DNA of 6,807 nt from JBBSUX01 sp038234045 (GCA_038234045.1 JBBSUX010000195.1:1-6807); one strand, 5' to 3'. Shown: positions 1 to 5,728, counted from the first letter of the stretch. The notes: generated from the sequence alone by a model not told the origin. Program-made: numbers and translations.

Positions 1-1061
1 GCCGCGTGCAGATGCGCGACGTTTTCGACCTGCCCGACCTGGCTGCCATGGACGACGGCATTGCCAACGGCACCCATCGGCCGCCGCAGGGTGCACCACA
101 GCCGCTGTCACTGTTTACTGCGCCGCGCGTGGACTATTCGCTGCACCGCCTGCGCCACTACACCGGCACTGCACCTGAGTGGTTCCAGAACTTCGTGCTG
201 TTCACCAACTACCAGTTCTATATCGACGAGTTTGTACGGCTGGGCCATGAGGCGATGGCCGATCCGCAAAGCGAGTACATCGCCTTCATCGAGCCCGGCA
301 ATGTCGTCACCCGACGCTCGGGTACCGCTGAGCTGGCATCCGATGTTCTGGGTGTAGCGCCACCGCGCCTGCCGCAGATGCCTGCTTACCACCTTGTGCG
401 CGAAGACCGCACCGGCATCACGATGGTCAACATCGGCGTCGGGCCCGCCAATGCCAAGACCATTACCGACCACGTTGCCGTGCTGCGGCCCCACGCCTGG
501 ATGATGCTGGGCCACTGCGCCGGGCTGCGGAACACCCAGCAGCTGGGGGACTATGTGCTGGCGCATGGCTATGTGCGCGAGGACCATGTGCTGGACGAAG
601 AGCTTCCGCTCTGGGTACCTGTGCCGGCGCTGGCGGAAATTCAATTAGCGCTGCAGAAAGCGGTGGCCGAGGTGACGGGGCTCCAGGGCGATGAGCTCAA
701 ACGCATCCTGCGCACCGGCACCGTCGCCAGCACCGACAACCGGAATTGGGAGCTGCTGCCCGACAACACTCCGCAGCGCCGCTTCAGCCAGAGCCGCGCC
801 GTGGCGCTCGACATGGAATCGGCCACCATAGCAGCCAACGGTTTCCGCTTTCGGGTTCCCTACGGCACCCTGCTCTGCGTTTCCGACAAACCACTGCACG
901 GCGAGATCAAGCTGCCCGGCATGGCCAACCACTTTTATCGCGAGCGGGTGGACCAGCATCTACGGATCGGCATTCGTGCGGTCGAAATTTTGCGATCGGG
1001 TAGCGTGGGGCGGCTGCATAGCCGGAAGTTGCGGAGCTTTGCCGAGGTGGCGTTTCAGTAG
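1..1061 (+). CDS. amn: AMP nucleosidase, 5' end missing at window edge
   Basis: Hydrolyses the N-glycosidic bond of AMP to give adenine and ribose 5-phosphate, a cytoplasmic reaction that tunes the adenylate pool. The reading frame is open to the left edge (codons start at base 3), so the GTG at base 6 is probably internal; about 352 residues are visible against roughly 480 in E. coli Amn. Visible family blocks are SLFTAPRVDYSLHRLRHYTG followed by FQNFVLFTNYQFYIDEF, the phosphorylase-fold segment NIGVGPANAKTITDHVAVLR, MMLGHCAGLRNTQQLGDYVL, the substrate-binding Met-Glu in ALDMESATIAANG (ATG GAA at 813-818) and the catalytic-type Asp of CVSDKP (codon 885-887). The C-terminus is complete, ending at TAG. 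It converges on purT with only 36 bases between the stop codons and no convincing terminator there. Identification is firm; the start lies outside the window. Confidence 0.95.
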   Translation, partial: RVQMRDVFDLPDLAAMDDGIANGTHRPPQGAPQPLSLFTAPRVDYSLHRLRHYTGTAPEWFQNFVLFTNYQFYIDEFVRLGHEAMADPQSEYIAFIEPGNVVTRRSGTAELASDVLGVAPPRLPQMPAYHLVREDRTGITMVNIGVGPANAKTITDHVAVLRPHAWMMLGHCAGLRNTQQLGDYVLAHGYVREDHVLDEELPLWVPVPALAEIQLALQKAVAEVTGLQGDELKRILRTGTVASTDNRNWELLPDNTPQRRFSQSRAVALDMESATIAANGFRFRVPYGTLLCVSDKPLHGEIKLPGMANHFYRERVDQHLRIGIRAVEILRSGSVGRLHSRKLRSFAEVAFQ

Positions 1062-1097
1062 GGAGCAAGCTCGAATCGATACTGCCGCTGCCGAGAC

Positions 1098-2360
1098 TCA
1101 AGCCTCGCGGGGCCTCACCTGTGCTGCAGCCTGCCGGGCCTTGACCCGTGCCGCTTCCACATTGGCCGCATGCGCCAGCGCCACGCCCATGCGGCGTTTA
1201 ACGAAGCTCTCGGGTTTGCCGAAAAGACGTAGCTCGGTTCCGACGATGGAAAGCGCTTCGGCCACACCATCGAAGACGATGCCTTGGGCATCGGTTCCGC
1301 CGTAAATCACAGCACTTGCGCCGGGACTCTTCAGCGAGGTGTCAACCGGCAGACCCAGGATGGCGCGGGCATGCATCTCGAACTGGTTCTGCCATTGCGT
1401 GGCCATGGTGACCATGCCGGTGTCGTGTGGTCGCGGGCTGACCTCGCTGAACCACACGTCGTCGCCCTTGACGAACAGCTCGACGCCAAAAACGCCCAGA
1501 CCGGGATGGCCGTTGGCTGGCGCTTCGCCAAGATTACCGGTAACCGCCAGCGCGATGTCCTGCGCGCGCTGCAGCGCCAGGGTCGACATGGGCTGCGGCT
1601 GCCAGCTTTCGATGTAATCGCCGCTTTCTTGCAAGTGCCCGATCGGCTCGCAGAAACGCGTGCGTACTTCGCCATCCGAGCCCAGCGCGCGCACGGTGAG
1701 CAGCGTGATCTCGTAGTCGAAATCAATGAAGCCTTCGACGATCACGCGGCCCTGCGCCACGCGGCCGCCTTGCATGGCGGCGTCCCACGCGGCTTTCACA
1801 TCGGCCGGCCCGTCGAGGCGGCTCTGGCCCTTGCCGGAGCTGCTCATCAGGGGCTTGACGACGCACGGATAACCAATGGCAGCGCCACCCACAGCACCAC
1901 CTTTTGCATCGGTGCCGTCGATGGCAGCCTGCAGCGCCTCTAGCGAATCGCAGAAGCGGTACGGGCTGGTGGGCACGCGCAGCGTTTCGGCCGCGAGCCG
2001 GCGGATACCTTCACGGTCCATCGTCAGGCGCGCGGCGCGTGCCGTTGGCACCACACGCACGGTGCCAGCGTCTTCCAGCTCCTGCAGGGTGCCTGTGGCA
2101 ATAGCCTCGATCTCGGGCACCACCAATAGCGGCCGCTCGGCTTCGATCAGCGAGCGCAGTTGCGCGCCGTCGCTCATGGTGATGGTGCGCGAGTGGTGCG
2201 CCACTTGCTGGCCAGGGGCGTTGTCGTAGCGATCGACGGCAATCGTTTCCACACCCAGGCGCTGCAACGCGATGATCACTTCCTTGCCCAGCTCACCCGA
2301 GCCGAGCAGCATCACACGGGTAGCCTGAGGAGTCAGCGGAGTTCCGAGAGTGAGCGTCAT
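1098..2360 (-). CDS. purT: Formate-dependent phosphoribosylglycinamide formyltransferase (GAR transformylase 2)
   Basis: ATP-grasp enzyme that uses formate and ATP to convert glycinamide ribonucleotide to its formyl derivative, the folate-independent version of purine step 3. From the chosen ATG the protein has 420 residues (E. coli PurT: 392). Visible are the N-terminal substrate fold with VMLLGSGELGKEV (17-29) and VPEIEAIAT (81-89), REGIRRLAAE, the ATP-grasp loop SSSGKGQ (173-179), IVEGFIDFDYEITLLTVRA (207-225), and the metal/ATP glutamates in FGVELF (E294) and FSEVSPRPHDTGMVT (E306). Two Gly/Ala/Pro-rich stretches, about 148-161 and 278-287, account for much of the extra length. Start: the frame stays open to an ATG at 2408, but homology begins at MTLTLGTPLTPQATRVMLL, and the upstream ATG lies inside one arm of a perfect inverted repeat; GGGACG lies 10-15 bases before the 2360 ATG as a weak ribosome site. 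It is divergent from ohrR. Confidence 0.96.
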   Translation of the reverse strand: MTLTLGTPLTPQATRVMLLGSGELGKEVIIALQRLGVETIAVDRYDNAPGQQVAHHSRTITMSDGAQLRSLIEAERPLLVVPEIEAIATGTLQELEDAGTVRVVPTARAARLTMDREGIRRLAAETLRVPTSPYRFCDSLEALQAAIDGTDAKGGAVGGAAIGYPCVVKPLMSSSGKGQSRLDGPADVKAAWDAAMQGGRVAQGRVIVEGFIDFDYEITLLTVRALGSDGEVRTRFCEPIGHLQESGDYIESWQPQPMSTLALQRAQDIALAVTGNLGEAPANGHPGLGVFGVELFVKGDDVWFSEVSPRPHDTGMVTMATQWQNQFEMHARAILGLPVDTSLKSPGASAVIYGGTDAQGIVFDGVAEALSIVGTELRLFGKPESFVKRRMGVALAHAANVEAARVKARQAAAQVRPREA

Positions 2361-2405
2361 GGGTGAAAACGTCCCTGAATGAGTGGGCCTGGGCATAGAT
2401 GGCAG

Positions 2406-2446
2406 CATGGGTGCGCGTCACTTTAAAGCACCGACGCGCACCCATG
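2406..2446. repeat. Perfect 14-bp inverted repeat in the purT leader
   Basis: CATGGGTGCGCGTC at 2406-2419 is matched exactly by its reverse complement at 2433-2446, with a 13-base spacer that itself contains the 8-bp palindrome CTTTAAAG (2421-2428). As RNA from the purT strand it would form a strong GC-rich hairpin about 45 bases before the purT start codon. No T-run follows on either strand, so it is not a simple intrinsic terminator. It could be a protein-binding operator or an RNA element; the sequence does not decide. Confidence 0.75.
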
Positions 2447-2486
2447 AAACCCGACCAACGGCCAAAGAAACTCCACGCTCCCATTA

Positions 2487-2520
2487 ATATTGCGCGCAAT
2501 ATAATTGCACGATACAATTA
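2487..2520 (+). promoter_or_regulatory. ohrR promoter with overlapping palindromic operator candidates
   Basis: A sigma-70-like promoter can be read as TTGCGC (2490-2495), a 17-base spacer and TACAAT (2513-2518). It is covered by a perfect 16-bp palindrome ATATTGCGCGCAATAT (2487-2502), a GCAAT-ATA-ATTGC repeat (2496-2508) and TAATTG-N7-CAATTA (2502-2520). The half-site TACAATT is the one known from Bacillus OhrR operators. This is the most AT-rich patch of the window outside the srkA insertion and lies directly before a MarR-type repressor gene, so autorepression by OhrR is the natural reading. A second consensus TATAAT (2500-2505) lacks a recognisable -35 box. Binding itself is inferred. Confidence 0.7.
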
Positions 2521-2524
2521 GGCC

Positions 2525-3079
2525 ATGTCATCGAAGTGCGCCGTTCCCACCGCTGTCGCCACGCCGACCAGGCGCACCCCGGCAACAAAAAGCCGCTCCC
2601 GCAGCGGAACAGCTCTTGTCAAAGGCGACCGGAGCGAGCTGTTGAAGCTCGACCGGCAACTATGCTTCGCGCTCTATTCCGCCTCACTGTCCATGACCCG
2701 GCTTTACCAGCCCTTGCTGGCGCCGCTCGGCCTCACCTACCCGCAGTATTTGGTATTGCTGGCGCTGTGGGAGCAGGACGGCGTCACGGTGTCGGCGCTA
2801 GGAGACCGGGTGTTTCTCGATTCCGGCACGCTCACGCCGTTGCTCAAACGCATGGAGCAGGCCGGCCTGCTGCGTCGGCAGCGCGATACCGTCGATGAAC
2901 GCCGCGTGCACATCCATCTGACACCCGAGGCGCACGCGCTGAAGAAGCGGGCAGCCGCTGTGCCCGAGTGCGTCATGCAAGCGACTGCCTGCAGCATTCC
3001 GCAGCTGATGGAGCTGACGGCCGAATTGCAGACCTTGCGCGGGCAGCTTCGTTCAGCGCAACAAGTCCAAGGGCTCTGA
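2525..3079 (+). CDS. ohrR: OhrR-type MarR family repressor, organic hydroperoxide sensor
   Basis: Dimeric winged-helix repressor that leaves DNA when a reactive cysteine is oxidised by organic hydroperoxides. The core LDRQLCFALYSASLSMTRLY matches the OhrR family: C47 is the sensing cysteine, and Y51, Y61 and Y72 sit at +4, +14 and +25 from it, exactly the spacing of the tyrosines that contact it in B. subtilis OhrR. The HTH and wing run through LTYPQYLVLLALW, FLDSGTLTPLLKRMEQAGLL (97-116) and DERRVHIHLT. C149 and C156 lie near the position of the resolving cysteine of 2-Cys (Xanthomonas-type) OhrR. At 184 residues it is about 35 longer than usual, all at a basic Ser/Thr/Pro-rich N-terminus. 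The ATG lacks a good ribosome site; TTG at 2642, preceded by GGAG at 2631-2634, would give a normal 145-residue protein. It is followed by ohr after 101 bases. Confidence 0.92.
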   Translation: MSSKCAVPTAVATPTRRTPATKSRSRSGTALVKGDRSELLKLDRQLCFALYSASLSMTRLYQPLLAPLGLTYPQYLVLLALWEQDGVTVSALGDRVFLDSGTLTPLLKRMEQAGLLRRQRDTVDERRVHIHLTPEAHALKKRAAAVPECVMQATACSIPQLMELTAELQTLRGQLRSAQQVQGL

Positions 3080-3118
3080 CGTGCGGCTCCGGGCTATCGA
3101 TTCATAAGTTTTCGTCCC

Positions 3119-3150
3119 GGCCTTGGGCCCCGAGCCAAGCGCCATTTTTT
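3119..3150 (+). terminator. Possible intrinsic terminator or attenuator between ohrR and ohr
   Basis: GGCCTTGG (3119-3126) can pair with CCAAGCGCC (3135-3143), leaving C3140 bulged, to give an 8-bp stem with an 8-base loop, followed by one A and six T residues (3145-3150). It lies 30 bases before the ohr start codon. It has the form of an intrinsic terminator but the stem is modest; partial termination is more likely than complete, since no separate ohr promoter is obvious after it. Confidence 0.4.
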
Positions 3151-3180
3151 CTACTCAACCAACTCAAGAAAGCATCAGCC

Positions 3181-3609
3181 ATGACCACGAAAATCGACAA
3201 AGTTCTCTACACCGCCCATGCAACCGCCACCGGTGGCCGCGACGGCAGCGCCAAAAGCTCGGATGGCCTGCTGGATGTGAAGCTTTCACCGCCCAAGGAA
3301 CTCGGCGGCGCGGGCGGCGCGACTAACCCCGAGCAGCTCTTCGCAGCCGGCTACGCAGCCTGCTTCCTCGGCGCGCTGAAGCATGTGGCAACGGCCGAGA
3401 AAGCCACGCTTCCTGCAGATGCCTCTATCGACTCATCCGTCGGCATTGGCCAGATCCCCCAGGGGTTCGGGATTGAGGTGGCGATGGTCGTTCACCTGCC
3501 CGGCATGGACAAAGCCGAAGCTGAGGCGCTGGTCCAAAAGGCGCACCAGGTGTGCCCCTACTCAAACGCAACCCGCGGCAACATCGAAGTGAAGCTGTCG
3601 GTCGCCTAA
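3181..3609 (+). CDS. ohr: Organic hydroperoxide resistance protein, Ohr peroxidase (OsmC/Ohr family)
   Basis: Homodimeric cytoplasmic thiol peroxidase that reduces organic, especially fatty-acid, hydroperoxides to alcohols, in characterised members using lipoylated proteins as reductant. The 142-residue length is standard. The peroxidatic cysteine is C61 in FAAGYAACFLGAL, the resolving cysteine is C125 in VCPYSNATRGN, and the active-site partners R20 (TGGRDG) and E51 (NPEQLF) are present; the numbering coincides with that of Xylella Ohr. VLYTAHATATGGRDG at the N-terminus and SPPKELGG are typical Ohr rather than OsmC. The frame is open further upstream, but homology starts at MTTKIDKVLY and a weak AAGAAAG site lies about 10 bases before this ATG. 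It probably depends largely on the ohrR promoter, as I see no operator-like palindrome in the 101-base gap. The family call is very secure. Confidence 0.97.
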   Translation: MTTKIDKVLYTAHATATGGRDGSAKSSDGLLDVKLSPPKELGGAGGATNPEQLFAAGYAACFLGALKHVATAEKATLPADASIDSSVGIGQIPQGFGIEVAMVVHLPGMDKAEAEALVQKAHQVCPYSNATRGNIEVKLSVA

Positions 3610-3708
3610 GACCAAAAGCAGGCTTGGGTCTCTTGCACGCGCTGCTTCGCCTGACCGCATAGGTCAACGCCCAGCGCGCGACATGACGCGACGGCCGACA
3701 ATGGGCGC

Positions 3709-4872
3709 ATGAACGCCCTGCATTCCCCAGAAGGCGACGGCTCTGAAAAGCCCGTCGCCTCTTTTTTTCCCGACCTGGATGACGAGGACGCGCAGCCCGA
3801 CGGGATCGGTCCGCTGGAGTCCTCCGCCACACCCGCCCAGCATCCGTTCTCAAAGCTCGGACCCGACACCGTTCTCGACGCCCTCGCCTCTGTCGGCCTC
3901 TACGGCGATGGTCGGCTGACCGCTCTTTCTTCCTACGAAAACCGCGTCTATCAGATCCGCCTCGAAGATGGCAGCCTGGTGGTTGCCAAGTTCTACCGGC
4001 CCGAGCGCTGGACGGATGCGCAGATCGAAGAGGAACACGCCTTTGCGCTGGAATTGGCTGCCGCCGAAGTGCCTGCCGTGCCGCCGCTGGTGATAGCCGG
4101 CACTACGCTACACCGACATGCAGGATTTCGCTTCAGCGTAAGCGCCAACCGCGGTGGACGCCGGCCTGAGCTGGAAGATGGCGATGTTCTCGAGTGGATT
4201 GGCCGCTTCATCGCGCGCCTCCATGTGGTGGGCGCAGATGCATCCTTTGCCGAGCGCCCCGCGCTCAACCTGGCAACCTATGGCGAGGAGCCACGCGATT
4301 GGCTCTTGGGCCACCGCATGATCCCGCTGGATGTGCAGGGCGAATGGGAGCACGCCTGCAATAAAGCTCTTCAGTTGATAGCTGAAAGCGCTTTATCCGA
4401 TTGCTCTACAGCCGTATTTGATGATGAATTTTGCCCCCCTGACGGCCCGCTGCCGCTGCGCGCGATCCGCCTGCATGGCGATTGCCATCCGGGCAACATT
4501 TTGTGGACGCCGACCGATCAGCCCGAGCCCGGCCCGCATTTTGTCGATCTGGACGACGCGCGAACCGGCCCGGCGGTGCAGGATCTGTGGATGGTGCTGT
4601 CGGGCGACCGCCCCCAGCGCACGCAGCAACTGGCCGCGCTCATCGACGGTTATGAGCAGGTGCGCCGCTTCGACCGGCGCGAGCTGGCGCTGATCGAGCC
4701 CTTACGCACACTGCGCCTGCTGCACTACAGCGCCTGGCTCGCGCGGCGCTGGGACGACCCGATTTTTCCGATCAACTTTCCGTGGTTCGGCAGCAGCGAC
4801 TACTGGCGCGGGCAGGTGCAGATGCTGGAAGAGCAGATCGAAGCGATGGCAGAGGCGCCGCTCTACGTTTGA
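3709..4872 (+). CDS. srkA: Stress response kinase A (YihE/RdoA-type Ser/Thr protein kinase)
   Basis: Kinase with a fold close to choline and aminoglycoside kinases; in E. coli it is Cpx-linked and protects against stress-induced death, including death from reactive oxygen. The 387 residues (E. coli: 328) show LSSYENRVYQ (73-82), the ATP lysine K94 in VVAKFYRPERW, the catalytic loop LHGDCHPGNILW (D258, N263), the metal-binding FVDLDDARTGPAVQDLWM (D280), and the C-terminal HYSAWLARRWDDP and NFPWFGSSDYW blocks. Homology begins near residue 45. The first 44 residues are an acidic Pro/Ser-rich extension with no internal ATG, GTG or TTG, so ATG 3709 is the only ordinary start. Two oddities: a terminator-like hairpin within codons 8-20, and an AT-rich insertion of about 25 residues (218-242) just before the catalytic loop. 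It lies 99 bases after ohr. Substrate unknown. Confidence 0.94.
   Translation: MNALHSPEGDGSEKPVASFFPDLDDEDAQPDGIGPLESSATPAQHPFSKLGPDTVLDALASVGLYGDGRLTALSSYENRVYQIRLEDGSLVVAKFYRPERWTDAQIEEEHAFALELAAAEVPAVPPLVIAGTTLHRHAGFRFSVSANRGGRRPELEDGDVLEWIGRFIARLHVVGADASFAERPALNLATYGEEPRDWLLGHRMIPLDVQGEWEHACNKALQLIAESALSDCSTAVFDDEFCPPDGPLPLRAIRLHGDCHPGNILWTPTDQPEPGPHFVDLDDARTGPAVQDLWMVLSGDRPQRTQQLAALIDGYEQVRRFDRRELALIEPLRTLRLLHYSAWLARRWDDPIFPINFPWFGSSDYWRGQVQMLEEQIEAMAEAPLYV
3732..3768 (+). terminator. Intrinsic terminator-like hairpin inside the srkA 5' coding end
   Basis: AGGCGACGG (3732-3740) pairs perfectly with CCGTCGCCT (3752-3760) across an 11-base loop and is followed by C and seven T residues (3762-3768). 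This is textbook intrinsic-terminator form and would suit the end of the ohrR-ohr transcript. It lies inside the first 20 codons of the srkA frame, encoding Glu-Gly-Asp through Ser-Phe-Phe. Either it ends ohr transcription while srkA starts from its own promoter and is attenuated, or srkA translation begins at an unconventional codon further on. Confidence 0.6.
4361..4433. repeat. AT-rich dispersed-repeat remnant embedded in srkA
   Basis: This stretch is clearly lower in GC than its flanks and contains an imperfect palindrome: ATAAAGC (4361-4367) pairs with GCTTTAT (4390-4396), enclosing TTCAG (4370-4374) and CTGAA (4382-4386). The string TTGATAGCTGAAAGCGCTTT (4375-4394) and the tail GCCGTATTTGATGATGAATT (4411-4430) resemble, from memory, an intergenic repeat frequent in Comamonadaceae, of the form ATAGCTG...AGCGCTT...ATTTGAT. 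It lies in frame and encodes about residues 218-241 of SrkA, where the E. coli protein has no counterpart. The family assignment rests on recollection. Confidence 0.5.
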
Positions 4873-5039
4873 TCGAATTCGCACACGAGCTGACGACGAA
4901 GAGTCGCACCAAGGCACAACCGCTAACACCACGCCCGCGCTTTACCCGCCCAATGTGTGCAGCGCAGGCACAACGGCAAGCCAGCATCTGAAGGCTGCCG
5001 CCAATATCGCCAGCGTGTGTTCATCATTCAATCGCGACG

Positions 5040-5059
5040 GCATTCGACCGCGCGAATGC
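5040..5059 (+). promoter_or_regulatory. Small leader hairpin before the LysM gene ribosome site
   Basis: GCATTCG (5040-5046) and CGAATGC (5053-5059) form a perfect 7-bp stem with a 6-base loop, ending 7 bases before the purine-rich ribosome site AGAGAGGG (5067-5074) of the next gene. It may stabilise the message or affect translation initiation; chance is not excluded. Elsewhere in the 209-base gap 4873-5081 I see no convincing promoter or terminator. Confidence 0.35.
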
Positions 5060-5081
5060 AACCAAAAGAGAGGGTTCATCC

Positions 5082-5576
5082 ATGGGACTTCTGAGCTTCA
5101 TCAAAGACGCTGGCGAGAAACTATTCAGCAGCGCGCATGCCGCAGCCCCTGCCACGGCAGCTCCCGGCGCGTCCGACGCCGACCTGAATGCCAAAGCTGG
5201 CGCCGCCATCAAGACGTACATCGAAGCACAAAAGCTTGGTCTGACCGACCTCAAGGTCGCGTTCGACGGTTCCGCCGGCAAGGTCACCCTGATGGGTGGC
5301 GCGCCGAGCCAGGAAGCCGCCGAGAAGGCAGCGCTAGCCGCTGGCAACGTCAGCAGCGTGACCAGCGTGGACAACCAGCTCGCCGTCAATGCAGCCTCTG
5401 AAGCATCGCAGTACCACGACGTGGTGAGCGGCGACACGCTGTCAGCCATCTCCAAGAAGTACTACGGCGATGCCAACAAGTACCAGCAGATCTTCGAAGC
5501 CAACAAACCAATGCTGAGCGATCCGAACAAGATCTACCCAGGCCAGAAGCTGCGCATCCCGCCGCTGGCGAAGTAA
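5082..5576 (+). CDS. kbp: BON and LysM domain protein, Kbp/YgaU type
   Basis: Small soluble protein of the YgaU family, which in E. coli is a cytoplasmic potassium-binding protein (Kbp), often annotated as LysM or peptidoglycan-binding protein. The 164 residues comprise a conserved N-terminus MGLLSFIKDAGEKLF that matches E. coli YgaU, an Ala/Pro linker (about 18-32), a BON domain (about 34-102, with KVTLMGGAPSQEAAEKA and VDNQLAV) and a LysM domain (about 111-160, with VVSGDTLSAISKKYYGDANK and IYPGQKLRIPP). There is no signal peptide or membrane segment, in line with a cytoplasmic role and against cell-wall binding. Compared with E. coli (149 residues) the linker is longer. The start is well supported by AGAGAGGG at 5067-5074. 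It stands alone between srkA and a strong terminator. K+ binding is inferred from the family. Confidence 0.93.
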   Translation: MGLLSFIKDAGEKLFSSAHAAAPATAAPGASDADLNAKAGAAIKTYIEAQKLGLTDLKVAFDGSAGKVTLMGGAPSQEAAEKAALAAGNVSSVTSVDNQLAVNAASEASQYHDVVSGDTLSAISKKYYGDANKYQQIFEANKPMLSDPNKIYPGQKLRIPPLAK

Positions 5577-5583
5577 ATGAATC

Positions 5584-5627
5584 GCGGCTGCAGAAGCCGC
5601 ATGAGCGTCGGGGCATAACAGCCCCGA
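5584..5627 (+). repeat. Two tandem short hairpins downstream of the LysM gene
   Basis: GCGGCT-gcaga-AGCCGC (5584-5600) and TCGGGGC-ataaca-GCCCCGA (5608-5627) are perfect 6-bp and 7-bp stems that begin 8 bases after the stop codon. Neither is followed by a T-run. With the terminator that follows they make a three-hairpin 3' untranslated region, which could slow 3'-exonuclease decay of the message. Confidence 0.55.
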
Positions 5628-5635
5628 GCGAAACG

Positions 5636-5676
5636 AAAAGGAACGATCAGCCTGAGCGGTTGTCGTTCCTTTTTTT
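5636..5676. terminator. Strong intrinsic terminator, possibly bidirectional
   Basis: AAAAGGAACGA (5636-5646) pairs perfectly with TCGTTCCTTTT (5663-5673). The stem continues, past bulged T5647, as CAGCC (5648-5652) with GGTTG (5658-5662, one G-T pair) around a 5-base loop, giving about 16 pairs. Seven T residues (5670-5676) end it on the + strand. On the - strand the stem is followed by TTTTCGTTTCG, so it may also end the oppositely directed transcript whose last gene stops at 5729. Confidence 0.9.
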
Positions 5677-5728
5677 ATGCTTTGAGCCCAGCGGGAAATA
5701 GTACGTCGGTGCCCACGGACCGCACCAC

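Noticed and set aside
108..644. 178-codon open frame on the - strand opposite amn
   Set aside because: Antisense to strongly conserved amn codons; the translation resembles no family and reflects GC-rich third positions.
1062..1097. Terminator between convergent amn and purT
   Set aside because: Only very short stems and no T-run on either strand.
1284..1943. 219-codon open frame on the + strand opposite purT
   Set aside because: Antisense to well-conserved PurT sequence, with no ribosome site and no recognisable domain.
2361..2378. PurR-box-like sequence (GACGTTTTC) just before purT
   Set aside because: Only one half matches the E. coli PurR consensus, and I do not expect an E. coli-type PurR in this lineage.
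2293..2445. Short - strand reading frame from ATG 2445 across the purT start, as a leader peptide
   Set aside because: It overlaps purT out of frame, begins inside the inverted repeat and has no ribosome site or run of regulatory codons.
2968..3180. Upstream extension of ohr by 71 codons
   Set aside because: It overlaps the end of ohrR, shows no homology, and would place the catalytic cysteines far from their normal numbers; ATG 3181 gives exactly family length.
3610..3680. Possible promoter for srkA around TTGCAC (3633-3638)
   Set aside because: No acceptable -10 box at 16-18 bases; too weak to list as a feature.
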